From assembly GCA_949840915.1 (NCBI GenBank), contig CATKXY010000003.1, positions 62,001-126,000 on the forward strand: a DNA stretch of 64,000 bases, read 5' to 3'. The stretch is from an uncultured Lachnospiraceae bacterium. GTDB lineage: Bacteria > Bacillota > Clostridia > Lachnospirales > Lachnospiraceae. The notes below the pieces were generated by a model that had not been told where the DNA came from, did no database searches, and saw nothing but the letters and a program-made list of their open reading frames with translations. Positions within the stretch are counted from its first letter, which is position 1; every line of letters starts with the position of its first letter. The translations under genes were made by a program, and so were the position numbers. Shown piece after piece: positions 44,440-53,793 of the stretch.

Positions 44440-46172
44440 TCCGAGTCTCCCTTCAGCGCATTAAATTTGCACAGCTGACTGCAGACGCCGCAGCCCGTGC
44501 AGAGGGTGGTATCGATGGCGGCTTTCCCGTCTTTCATACTGATCGCAGGACAGCCCAAGCGCATGCAGGATCTGCAGCCTATGCATTTGTCACAGTCCAC
44601 CCGAAGAGGAGGCTTGGTCTCCACATATTTTAAGAGCACGCAGGGACGGCGGCTGATGATGACGGAGGGTTCCGGCGCTGCCAGCTCCTCCTTGAGCACT
44701 CTGTCGCATTCCGCCAGATCGTAGGGGTCTGTCACCGCTACGCGGCGGATGCCCATGGCGCGGCACAGCGACTCCAGATCGATTTTTCCGGCGGGGTCTC
44801 CCTTTATATTATAGCCGGTGGTGGGATTCTGCTGGTGTCCCGTCATACCGGTGATGGAATTGTCGAGAATGATTACGGTGGAATTACTCTGGTTGTAGGC
44901 AATGTTGGCAAGCCCTGTCATGCCGGAGTGCATGAAGGTGGAGTCTCCGATCACCGCAACGGTCTTGCCCTCACAGCCGCCCTCCATGGCCTTGTTGAAG
45001 CCGTGGACGGAGCTGACGGAAGCTCCCATGCAGAGCACCATGTCAATGGCGTTCAGGGGAGGAGCGCTTCCCAGCGTATAACAGCCGATGTCGCCCAGCA
45101 CGGTGCATTTGTTCTGTGCCAGGGTGAAAAAGAGTCCGCGGTGAGGGCAGCCTGCACACATCACAGGGGGACGGCCCGGAAGCGCATCCTCCAGAGTGTG
45201 GTGGGAGGGAAGTTCCATGCCCAGTTTCTCTGCGATCAGATTCTGTGAAAATTCCCCTTCCATGGGGAGGATATCCTTGCCGGAGACCTCCAGTCCCAGC
45301 TTTCTGCAGTGATTTTCTATGATGGGGTCAAGCTCTTCGATGATGACCAGTCTGTCCACACGGGCGGCAAAATCCAGAATCAGCTTTTCGGGCAGCGGAT
45401 GGACCATGCCCAGTTTCAGGATGCAGGCGTTTTCTCCAAAAACCTCCTTTGCATACTGGTAGCTGGTGGAGGAGGTGATGATGCCGAGCTTTGTGTCGCC
45501 CTCCTCCACGCGGTTGAAAGGACAGTCGTCCGCGTAAGCAGTGAGTTTGCTCGTGCGTTCCTCCACGACAGGGTGACGCTTTATGGCGTTAGCAGGCGTC
45601 ATGATATATTTGGCGGTATCCTTCTCGTATGGAATGGGATCGGGCAGGATACGTTCGGCGGTATCTACCACACTCTGGGAATGAGCCACGCGGGTACACA
45701 TCCTGACGATAACAGGAGTATCGAATTCCTCTGACAGCTCGTAGGCAAGCTTGACGAATTGGCAGGCCTCTGCGGAATCTGCGGGCTCAAGCATGGGAAG
45801 CTTGGCGGCTGCAGCGTAGTGGCGGGAATCCTGCTCATTCTGGGAGGAGTGCATGCCGGGGTCGTCCGCAACACAGATGACAAGACCGCCCCGCACGCCT
45901 GTGTAGGACGCCGTAAAGAGCGGATCTGCCGCCACGTTCAGCCCCACATGCTTCATGCCGCAGAAGGAGCGTCTGCCGGCAAGAGAGGCGCCGAAAGCCA
46001 CTTCCAGAGCCACCTTTTCGTTGGGGGCCCACTCACAGTAAATTTCGTCGTATCTTGCGGCCTCCTCCGTCACCTCTGTGCTGGGGGTGCCGGGATAGCT
46101 GGAGACCACAGAACAGCCCGCTTCGTAAAGGCCGCGGGCAAAAGCCTTGTTTCCTAACATTAATTGTTTCAT
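44436..46172 (-). CDS. iorA: Indolepyruvate:ferredoxin oxidoreductase, alpha subunit
   Basis: 578 residues. N-terminal pyrimidine-binding domain (GNKAFARGLYEAGCSVVSSYPGTPSTE), middle domain, thiamine-diphosphate-binding domain (GDIGCYTLG and GDSTFMHSGMTGLANIAYN) and a C-terminal 2[4Fe-4S] ferredoxin domain (CDKCIGCRSCMRLGCP and CTGCGVCSQLCK). Complete for the family. It is the first gene of the iorA-iorB-ligase operon on the minus strand and shares a 200-base intergenic region with the divergent solute-binding-protein gene. Confidence 0.96.
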   Translation of the reverse strand: MKQLMLGNKAFARGLYEAGCSVVSSYPGTPSTEVTEEAARYDEIYCEWAPNEKVALEVAFGASLAGRRSFCGMKHVGLNVAADPLFTASYTGVRGGLVICVADDPGMHSSQNEQDSRHYAAAAKLPMLEPADSAEACQFVKLAYELSEEFDTPVIVRMCTRVAHSQSVVDTAERILPDPIPYEKDTAKYIMTPANAIKRHPVVEERTSKLTAYADDCPFNRVEEGDTKLGIITSSTSYQYAKEVFGENACILKLGMVHPLPEKLILDFAARVDRLVIIEELDPIIENHCRKLGLEVSGKDILPMEGEFSQNLIAEKLGMELPSHHTLEDALPGRPPVMCAGCPHRGLFFTLAQNKCTVLGDIGCYTLGSAPPLNAIDMVLCMGASVSSVHGFNKAMEGGCEGKTVAVIGDSTFMHSGMTGLANIAYNQSNSTVIILDNSITGMTGHQQNPTTGYNIKGDPAGKIDLESLCRAMGIRRVAVTDPYDLAECDRVLKEELAAPEPSVIISRRPCVLLKYVETKPPLRVDCDKCIGCRSCMRLGCPAISMKDGKAAIDTTLCTGCGVCSQLCKFNALKGDSE

Positions 46173-46266
46173 AGATAGCTACCTTTCGTTATAAATAGCT
46201 TAAAATATACCTGAAAATACATAAGCATTTATATTTTAGCATTTTTCGACGGTATAGTAAAGCACC

Positions 46267-46295
46267 TTGTGTTCATGGGGGCTATCTGGTATAAT
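46267..46295 (+). promoter_or_regulatory. Promoter of the solute-binding protein gene
   Basis: TTGTGT (46267-46272), 17-base spacer, TATAAT (46290-46295). Confidence 0.6.
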
Positions 46296-46374
46296 TATTA
46301 GAATTATAGATGATAAACGGCTGACGCGGGAGGCAGAGCCGCCCTTTGGGTCGTAAAGAGGGGAAGAGATTATC

Positions 46375-47823
46375 ATGATGCGAAAAAGAATTTTGACGCG
46401 GAGCCTTATTCTGGCTGCGGGTATGATATTGGTGGGATGCGGAGGGGGAGAGAACAGGTCCCCCCTGGACGCCCGGAATCCTGTGACAATTGAAGTGTGG
46501 AATTATTATAACGGCGATCAGCTCACCGCGTTTGACAGTCTGGTGAAGGAATTCAACGAGTCGGTGGGCAAAGAAAAAGGAATTGTCGTCAAGAGCAGCA
46601 GCCAGGGATCCGTAAATGATCTGGAGGTCAATGTGCTGGCTGCGCTGAGAGGCGAGGTGGGAGCCGCCGAGGTGCCGAACATTTTTATGGCATACGCGGA
46701 TACGGCGTATACGGCAGATCAGATGGGCGGCATTGTGGATTTAAAGGGGTATTTGACCGAGGAGGAAATATCGGCATACATAGATAGTTATATAAAGGAA
46801 GGAGATTTCAGCGGGGAGGGGGAGATCAAGATATTTCCCATGGCCAAATCCACGGAAGTTCTGGTGATCAATAAGACGGATTGGGATGAGTTTGCTGCCC
46901 GAACCGGGGCAGACTACGCGGATTTGACAGATATAGAGGGGCTTGTGAGGACTGCTGAGGCCTATTACGAGTGGACGGATGCCAAGACTCCCGATGTGGA
47001 ATCGGACGGCAGAGCGCTGTTTGGCAGGGACGCCATGGCGAATTACATGCTGATCGGCAGCATGCAGTTGGGCACGGAGCTGTTTCAGGTGTCAGACGGC
47101 AGTATGACACTGCATTTTGAGAAAGAAACAGTCAGAAAGCTTTGGGACAATTATTATATTCCCTTTGTCAAAGGGTATTTTGCCGCTACCGGGCGGTTTC
47201 GCAGCGATGATATCAAGACGGGAAATATCATCGCTTATGTGGGCTCTTCCTCGGGGGTGTCCTTTTTTCCGGATGTGGTAAACCGCAATGACAAGGAGAG
47301 CTATCCCATTGAGATGGATGTGCTTCCCTGCCCTGAATTTGCAGGCGGAGAGGCTTATGCGGTCCAGCAGGGCGCGGGCATGGTGGTGACGGAGGGCAGT
47401 GAGGCGCAGATATATGCCTCTGTGGAATTCCTGAAATGGTTCACGGCGGATGAGCAGAATATACTGTTTTCCGTTCAGTCGGGATATCTGCCGGTCACCG
47501 AAACAGCCAATGATAAGACGGCCATTCTGGACAGCGGCGCGCAGATCAGCCGGGATATGGAGAAGACGCTGTCGGTGGCGGCGGATATGGTCAAAAATAA
47601 TCATCCTTATACCACAAAAGCTTTTGCGGCGGGTACGGAGGCGCGCAATGTCCTGGAATATGCCATGAGTGACAAGGCCGTTGAGGATCGCAGAATTGTG
47701 GAGGAGCGGCTGGCGGCAGGACAGAGTCTGGATGAGGCTGCGGCCGAATTTTGTACAGATGCGTGCTTTGACGCATGGTATGAGACCACTTTGGAGAGGC
47801 TGCAGGAATTTGAGAGCAGGTAG
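46375..47823 (+). CDS. Extracellular solute-binding lipoprotein (family 1 type)
   Basis: 482 residues. Signal peptide with lipobox ILVGC (lipid Cys at about 22), then a type-2 periplasmic-binding fold: VTIEVWNYYNGDQLTAFDSLVKEFNES at the start and EGSEAQIYASVEFLKWFTADEQN late, typical of sugar or oligosaccharide binding proteins of ABC systems. No permease or ATPase gene is near. Instead a membrane GGDEF/EAL gene follows 22 bases later, so this protein may deliver ligand information to that sensor rather than to a transporter. Confidence 0.85.
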   Translation: MMRKRILTRSLILAAGMILVGCGGGENRSPLDARNPVTIEVWNYYNGDQLTAFDSLVKEFNESVGKEKGIVVKSSSQGSVNDLEVNVLAALRGEVGAAEVPNIFMAYADTAYTADQMGGIVDLKGYLTEEEISAYIDSYIKEGDFSGEGEIKIFPMAKSTEVLVINKTDWDEFAARTGADYADLTDIEGLVRTAEAYYEWTDAKTPDVESDGRALFGRDAMANYMLIGSMQLGTELFQVSDGSMTLHFEKETVRKLWDNYYIPFVKGYFAATGRFRSDDIKTGNIIAYVGSSSGVSFFPDVVNRNDKESYPIEMDVLPCPEFAGGEAYAVQQGAGMVVTEGSEAQIYASVEFLKWFTADEQNILFSVQSGYLPVTETANDKTAILDSGAQISRDMEKTLSVAADMVKNNHPYTTKAFAAGTEARNVLEYAMSDKAVEDRRIVEERLAAGQSLDEAAAEFCTDACFDAWYETTLERLQEFESR

Positions 47824-47845
47824 CAAGAGGGAGGATTAGATTTCT

Positions 47846-50819
47846 GTGAAGAAGAGGGAGAGGACTATTTTCCGTGAAATACTGATACCGCTTTTGAGTG
47901 TGCTTTTATTTCGAAACGCTGTTCATGATGAGCACCATAGAATTAGGAGGCGTTATCGACAGGCTAGACAGGAATGCCACGGATATGCTTGCCCAGAAGA
48001 CAGAAAACAGAGGGAGTTATCTGATTAACGAGATGATCGGCAACTGGTCGAGTCTGGGAATGCTCTCGGATGAGATCGACTCCCGGGTGCAGAACAGACT
48101 GGAGTCGGGGGAGTTAAAGCTGGAAGACTTGAACGAAAGCAGCGCCGGCTGCACGGAACTGCTCAAGGACATCTGTCCCGATCTGATCGATACTATGTAC
48201 AATAAAAAAATATCCGGAATTTTTGTGATATTTTCCGCTTCATGTGCGGCGGAGGGAAATATGCCTGAGACTGCGCCGGGAATTTATCTGAGAGACCTTG
48301 ATCCCACGGCGGTGCCCTCAGAGAAACATGCGGATCTGCTGTGGGAGCGCGCTCCTGTGGATGTGGTCAGGTCGGGCTATATCGCCACGGATTCCGGGTG
48401 GAAGCCTAACTTTTCCAGACAGGACAGCGCGGAACAGGAGTTTTTTTACAAGCCTTATCAAGCAGCCTGTACGGACGGGCGCAGATTAAAAGACAAAGAG
48501 TATGGCTATTGGACTACCCGGGTATATACGCTGGCGGGCGACGACCGCACGGCTGTCTCCTACTCCGTTCCGCTCATTCTGGAGGACGGAACCGTTTACG
48601 GTGTGCTGGGCATTGAGTTACTGACGGATTATGTGCAGTCCCTGCTGCCGGATACGGAGCTTTTGGAGGGAGGGCAGGGTTCTTATCTGCTGGCTGTCTC
48701 CGGGGAAGACGGCCTGTTGACGCCCGTCGTTGTCTCCAGCGATTTTATGGGAGTGCATGAGGCGGAGGCAAAACATTTTGTGCTTCTGGATGACGGCTGC
48801 AGCGTGGAAGATGAGGACGGAGAGTATTGCGGCGCGGCAAAACGGCTTGTGCTGTACAGCAACAATGCGCCGTTTGATTCGGATCAGTGGTATCTGGTGG
48901 GAATCGGCTCGAAGAACAGTCTGTTCGCTTTTTCCGGACAGGTGCAGGCGCTGTTGTTTTTTTCTGTCATTCTGACCTCCGTCATCGGCCTGGCGGGAAT
49001 TTTATCCGCCAGTTACAGGCTTTCCAGGCCGATCAAAAAGCTGTCTGAGGAGGTGGCCAGAGCGCAGCTGGACAACAGTCTGCCGGTATTGTCTGCCACG
49101 GGGATCCGTGAGATTGATCGGTTTGCGGACTCAATCTCCCGTCTCGGACGCGAGGTGGTAGAGTCCTCCACCCGGCTGCTGAGCATCATGGATATGGCAA
49201 GTGTTGAGCTTGCGGGCTATGAGCTTCAAAAAGAGACTGACAATATCTATGTGACTGACAATTATTTTCCGCTGCTGGGCGTTTTCGGAATCAATGCCGG
49301 CAGTCTGACTCCGGCGGAGTTTCTGGAACTGCAGCAAAAGCTCCATGAATCGCTGGAGCATTTTGAAGCGGAGGACGGAAGTATTGTATACAGTGTGCCT
49401 CAGCCGGACGGCAGCCTGCGTTATCTGCGCTCCGAATCTCAGGAGAGGGACGGACGCAAGGTGGGACTGATTGAGGATGTTACGGTATCCACACTGGAAA
49501 AGCTCAGGATCGAGCGGGAGAGGGACAGTGACGGTCTGACCAGACTTTATGCCAGGAGAGGTTTTAAACGGGAGGCCGACAAGCTCTTTTTGAAGCCGGA
49601 GGTTTTGAGACATGCCGGGCTTTTGATGATAGATCTGGACAATCTCAAGTCCACGAACGACAGATTCGGACATAATTTTGGAGATCTGTATATCCAGACT
49701 GCGGGCAGATGTTTTGTGGAGAATACGCCGGATCATACACTGTGCGCGCGGATGTCAGGGGATGAGTTTATCGTATTCTTTTACGGATATGAGAGCCGGG
49801 ACGAGATCCGGGAAAAGGCTGCGGCGCTTTACCGGGCCATCCATGAGGTGGAGTTTGTCCTGCCAAACGGAGAAAATATGGGTTTAAGCGCCTCCGGCGG
49901 TATCGCCTGGTATCCCGAGGACAGCAGAGATCTCTCAGAGCTGATGAAATATGCGGATTTTGCCATGTATCAGGTAAAACGCTCTCAGAAGGGAGAATAC
50001 AGAGAGTTTGAGGCGGAGGTCTACAGACAGCATCTGCTTCAGAATCAGTGCAGGCTGGAGCTTCATAAAATGTTGGAGACGCGGGATGTAACTTACTTTT
50101 TCCAGCCGATATTTGACGGCAGGGGAGGCACGGTATATGCATATGAGGCACTGATGCGGGTGAACCTGCCCACGCTCCGCTCTCCCGAGACGGTGCTGCG
50201 CCTTGCGAAGGAGGAGGGGCGTATGCATGACATTGAGTGCATTACACTGTTTCAGGCCACAGAATGCTATCGGAGGCTGCTGGAACAGGGGGCTGTGTCC
50301 GAGGAGGCGCTGCTCTTCATCAACTCTATTGCGAACGAGTGTATGACCCTGGAGGAGGAAAAGCAGTATCATGAGCGGTATTATGATCTGCAGGGCCGTA
50401 TCGTGGTGGAGATCACCGAATCCGAGCATCTGGATATGGAGCTGATCAGGAGAAAGAGCAGTGTGGAGAACTTTTCGGGAATGTTTGCACTGGACGATTA
50501 CGGAAGCGGTTATAACAGCGAGATCAATCTTCTGGAGCTCAAGCCAAAGTTTGTCAAGGTAGACATCAGCATTGTGCGGGATGTGGACAAAGATATCAAT
50601 AAGCAGCAGATCATCAGCAATATAGTGAGTTATGGACATAAGAGAGACATGCTGATCATTGCCGAGGGCCTGGAGACGGCGGCGGAGCTGGAGAAGGTTC
50701 TGGAACTGGGTGTGGATCTGCTTCAGGGCTACTATCTGGCCCGGCCCGGGGAGACCCCCGCGCCGATCAGTGCAGAGGCGCTTGAGGTAATAAGAGGATT
50801 CCCGGAGAGGGGTATCTGA
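47846..50819 (+). CDS. GGDEF/EAL cyclic-di-GMP signalling protein, frameshifted near the N-terminus
   Basis: About 990 residues. GTG 47846 (with AGAGGGAGGA upstream) opens with a basic start and transmembrane helix (IFREILIPLLSVLLF), but the frame must change near 47905-47914: removing one T from the local T-rich run restores LLFETLFMMSTIELGG and joins the long frame. After the helix come a Cache-like sensor (to about 350), a second helix (about 350-375), HAMP, a PAS-like part, a GGDEF domain with SGDEF in place of GGDEF (about 620) and an EAL domain with YEALMR, EITESEHL and DDYGSGYN. It could make and/or degrade cyclic di-GMP. As read, translation would lack the first helix. Confidence 0.8.
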
Positions 50820-50887
50820 GAATCCTCCATAAATTTTTTAAATTTAGACTGGAAATATTGTGAGGGGTGTAGTATAATCAGATACAT

Positions 50888-50958
50888 GCAGATGTAGTTC
50901 ATCGGTAGAACATCAGCTTCCCAAGCTGAGGAGGCGGGTTCGATTCCCGTCATCTGCT
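50888..50958 (+). tRNA. tRNA-Gly (anticodon CCC)
   Basis: Complete 71-base cloverleaf: acceptor GCAGATG/CATCTGC, anticodon stem tcagc/gctga with loop TTCCCAA (anticodon 50920-50922), TPsiC arm ggcgggTTCGATTcccgt. Discriminator T; CCA is not encoded. A TATAAT stands about 10 bases upstream. Confidence 0.95.
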
Positions 50959-50970
50959 CTGTATTTTATG

Positions 50971-51000
50971 GAAGCTGGCGTGTTGTCAGCTTCTTTTTTT
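50971..51000 (+). terminator. Terminator after tRNA-Gly
   Basis: gaagctg / cagcttc stem (50971-50977 with 50987-50993) followed by seven T. Confidence 0.8.
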
Positions 51001-51022
51001 GCAGATGTCAGCAAAATAGAAT

Positions 51023-51052
51023 CAGAGCATCGGGCTTGTCCGCGATGCTCTG
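51023..51052 (-). terminator. Probable terminator after the HD-GYP gene
   Basis: Perfect 10-bp inverted repeat CAGAGCATCG / CGATGCTCTG; on the minus strand it is followed by a T-rich stretch (attctatttt). Confidence 0.6.
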
Positions 51053-51066
51053 CATAAGTGCGTATT

Positions 51067-52182
51067 TTACAGAATAATTATGCTGGCACAGGCAAAGTCG
51101 TCTGCCAGATTATAGACTTTTCCCGTGGTCAGTCCTACAACGGTAGGTCTGAGGATGGAGTGGGAATTGTTTTTCACTACTTTGGCGTCCTCGCCATTAC
51201 TCAGGGACACAATAGTGTCAACCGGATAGAGGATGACGCTGGCAAGAAAGCTTCGCATGGAATCCAGGTCCAGCTCCTCAGTCATGGACATGATCATCTC
51301 CACCGCGGTACGCTGGGAAAATGCCTTTTTGTAAGGACGTTCCGTGACCAGCGCGTCATACACGTCCACCACGGACATGATCTTGGCAAAGGGTGTAATC
51401 TTGTCGCCGGTAACCCCCATGGGATATCCTCGCCCGTTTATCTTCTCGTGATGCTGCAGCACAGCGAAAGAGACAGTCTGGGGGATGTCCTGTTTTTCTT
51501 TCAGTATTTCGTACCCCAGCAGAGGATGCTTTTTCATAATGGCAAACTCATCGTCATTGAGCTTTGCGGGCTTGTTCAGGATTGAGAGCGGAATCTTGGA
51601 CTTGCCCATATCGTGGAGCAGTCCGGAGACTCCGATATTATAGATATCCTCTTGCTTTAAGTTTTTCTGTTTGGCTATGATCATGGACATGGTGGCCACG
51701 TCCACACTATGCTTGAAAGTGTATTCGTCACAGGTTTTGAGCGCAGTGATATCCACGGCGATGGCATCGTTTTCATTGATGGCCTTCATGAGATTTTGTG
51801 TAATGCTGCTGGCTGTGTTGGTAAATTCCTGAGACTCGGGGTTGTTATATAAATATTGAATGCCTTCAGAGACTCGCTTTTTCACGCTCTCGGACAGATT
51901 GACCTTCGAGGGATCCTCTTTGCGCATCTGATTTATGGTTTTCTGAATCTGCGGAGGAATAGGAGGTTCAGGCTTTTCCGGCTCGGGGTCTTCCTCGCCC
52001 TCGGACACATATACGCCCGCGATGCCGAGTTTTTTCAGGGACTCGATCAGATACTCGTCCAAAATTGTCCCGCGGGCAATCAAGGTCCGATCCATCCGGT
52101 CCTTGATTGCCTGATCTATTCTCATCCCCGTCTTCAGGGAGCTGTTTCTCACAAAATATCTTTTTATCAATGTAGTCACCAT
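51067..52182 (-). CDS. HD-GYP domain protein with N-terminal DUF3391
   Basis: 371 residues. N-terminal DUF3391-like part (1-65), a Pro/Glu-rich linker (about 66-80), helical linker, then HD-GYP (about 150-340) with the HSVDVATMSMIIA helix, GLLHDMGKSKIP and HHEKINGRGYPMGV. No receiver or membrane domain, so it is a cytoplasmic cyclic-di-GMP phosphodiesterase controlled by its N-terminal part or by expression. It lies close to the GGDEF/EAL gene on the opposite strand, separated by tRNA-Gly. Confidence 0.93.
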   Translation of the reverse strand: MVTTLIKRYFVRNSSLKTGMRIDQAIKDRMDRTLIARGTILDEYLIESLKKLGIAGVYVSEGEEDPEPEKPEPPIPPQIQKTINQMRKEDPSKVNLSESVKKRVSEGIQYLYNNPESQEFTNTASSITQNLMKAINENDAIAVDITALKTCDEYTFKHSVDVATMSMIIAKQKNLKQEDIYNIGVSGLLHDMGKSKIPLSILNKPAKLNDDEFAIMKKHPLLGYEILKEKQDIPQTVSFAVLQHHEKINGRGYPMGVTGDKITPFAKIMSVVDVYDALVTERPYKKAFSQRTAVEMIMSMTEELDLDSMRSFLASVILYPVDTIVSLSNGEDAKVVKNNSHSILRPTVVGLTTGKVYNLADDFACASIIIL

Positions 52183-52362
52183 TTTCGTTGCGATTTTATA
52201 TAATAGTATAACGTATTTTTATGCAGATTCCAATGAAAAAAAGAAAAATATATAAATTTGTGAAAATATTTTTCTCAGGATGGTATATTGGAAGTATCTG
52301 CGGGTATAATAAAGTTCGTAGTTTTAGTTCCGGTTTTCTATTTTGATGTGGAGGCATGACGC

Positions 52363-53412
52363 ATGAAGCTTTCTTTTCGATGGTATGGCCGGGAGGATTC
52401 GATTCCTCTCCAGTATATTACTCAGATTCCTGGGATGCAGACGATCGTCACGGCAGTCTATGATGTGCCGGCGGGAGAGGTGTGGCCCCGGGAGAGCATT
52501 GCGGGACTTAAGGCCATGGTGGAGGCGGCCGGGCTTTCCTTTGAAGTCATCGAGAGTATTCCCGTCCATGAGGATATCAAACTGGGACTGGATTCCAGAG
52601 ACCGCTATATAGCTAATTATTGTGAAAATATCAGGCGTGTGGCGGAAGCGGGCATCCGATGCATCTGCTATAATTTTATGCCGGTTTTTGACTGGACCAG
52701 AACGGAGACGGAGCATGTTCTGCCGGACGGTTCCACTACGCTGGTCTATTATGAGGATGAGGCAAGCCGCGTCAATCCTCTGGACAGCGACAGCGACCTG
52801 ACTCTGCCGGGGTGGGATGCCAGCTATTCCCGGGAGGAGCTGCGCCGGGTGGCTGCACAGTACCAGCAGATGAGCGAGGAAAAGCTCTGGGAGAATCTGA
52901 CTTATTTTCTGGAGAGAATCATTCCAGTAGCGGTGGAGTGCGGTGTGAACATGGCCATCCACGAGGATGACCCCTGCTGGAGTATTTTCGGGCTGCCCCG
53001 TATTATCACCTGTGAGGAGAAGCTTGACCGTTTTCTGAAGATCGTGGATGTGCCGAACAATGGGATTACTCTCTGTACGGGTTCGCTGGGATGCTCCGCG
53101 AGAAATGATGTGGTGAGGATGGCCGCAAAGTATGCCGCTATGGGGCGTATTCATTTTGCCCACATGAGAAATGTGGCGCTGCTGTCCAACGGATTTGAGG
53201 AGAGGGCGCATTTGTCCGCCTGCGGCAGCCTGGATATGTATGCCATTATGAAGGCTCTGCACGACAATGGATTTAACGGTTATATCAGGCCTGATCACGG
53301 ACGTATGATTTGGGGAGAGACCGGGAGACCGGGCTATGGCCTTTATGACCGGGCACTGGGAGCCGCTTATTTAAACGGACTCTGGGAGGCAATTTCCAAA
53401 TTTTTCAATTGA
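52363..53412 (+). CDS. uxuA: Mannonate dehydratase
   Basis: 349 residues, UxuA family TIM barrel. It converts D-mannonate to 2-keto-3-deoxygluconate in glucuronate breakdown. Metal and catalytic residues are in place: IHEDDP, CTGSLG (Cys), HFAHMRNV (His) and [11 protein letters not shown] (Asp, His). The gene stands alone here, without uxaC, uxuB or kdgK, but it fits with the GH105 and GH43 genes in a pectin and xylan diet. A TATAAT is present at 52305-52310 with a poor -35. Confidence 0.95.
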   Translation: MKLSFRWYGREDSIPLQYITQIPGMQTIVTAVYDVPAGEVWPRESIAGLKAMVEAAGLSFEVIESIPVHEDIKLGLDSRDRYIANYCENIRRVAEAGIRCICYNFMPVFDWTRTETEHVLPDGSTTLVYYEDEASRVNPLDSDSDLTLPGWDASYSREELRRVAAQYQQMSEEKLWENLTYFLERIIPVAVECGVNMAIHEDDPCWSIFGLPRIITCEEKLDRFLKIVDVPNNGITLCTGSLGCSARNDVVRMAAKYAAMGRIHFAHMRNVALLSNGFEERAHLSACGSLDMYAIMKALHDNGFNGYIRPDHGRMIWGETGRPGYGLYDRALGAAYLNGLWEAISKFFN

Positions 53413-53416
53413 TATA

Positions 53417-53445
53417 TTGACTTTTTGAACCAGGATTACTATACT
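53417..53445 (+). promoter_or_regulatory. Promoter of tRNA-Asn
   Basis: TTGACT (53417-53422), 17-base spacer, TATACT (53440-53445), 27 bases before the tRNA. Confidence 0.75.
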
Positions 53446-53471
53446 TTATTTTGTAGATTATCAAAATGTAT

Positions 53472-53543
53472 TCCTCGATAGCTCAATGGTAGAGCACTCG
53501 GCTGTTAACCGAGTTGTTGCAGGTTCGAGCCCTGCTCGGGGAG
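53472..53543 (+). tRNA. tRNA-Asn (anticodon GTT)
   Basis: Complete 72-base cloverleaf: acceptor TCCTCGA / TCGGGGA with one G-U pair, D arm gctcaatggtagagc, anticodon stem ctcgg/ccgag with loop CTGTTAA (GTT at 53504-53506), TPsiC arm. CCA not encoded. Its 3' part from 53488 is repeated at 56751. Confidence 0.97.
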
Positions 53544-53544
53544 C
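53488..53544 (+). repeat. attL-like 57-bp direct repeat (3' part of tRNA-Asn)
   Basis: Identical over 57 bases to 56751-56807. This is the copy within the intact tRNA gene. Confidence 0.85.
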
Positions 53545-53546
53545 TA

Positions 53547-53578
53547 AGCCCGCAAACTCAGTGTTTGCGGGCTTTTTT
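53547..53578 (+). terminator. Terminator after tRNA-Asn
   Basis: agcccgcaaac / gtttgcgggct (11-bp perfect stem) followed by a T-run. Confidence 0.9.
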
Positions 53579-53793
53579 GTGGCAAAAACTGTGCAATTAG
53601 AAAAGCATAAATATGCGATAACAGTTGAAACCGAAGCAGTTATGTGTTGTGTAAAAACTTCGAAACCGCATCGTGGCAAATCAACCACCGGTTGTATAGT
53701 GCTGAAAACCAATCGCTTGTGTGCAATGTCAACATTTGTTATGATTGATTTAGGAAGCTTCCATAACATAGAGAAAAATGAGGAGTGACATAC

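Noticed and set aside
42441..46157. Several plus-strand frames of 120-220 codons opposite the ligase and iorAB genes
   Set aside because: Shadows of three well-supported minus-strand genes; none has a domain or ribosome binding site.
53486..53788. 100-codon plus frame starting inside tRNA-Asn
   Set aside because: Its beginning is translated tRNA sequence (VVAGSSPARGA), a common false gene; it then runs through the terminator.
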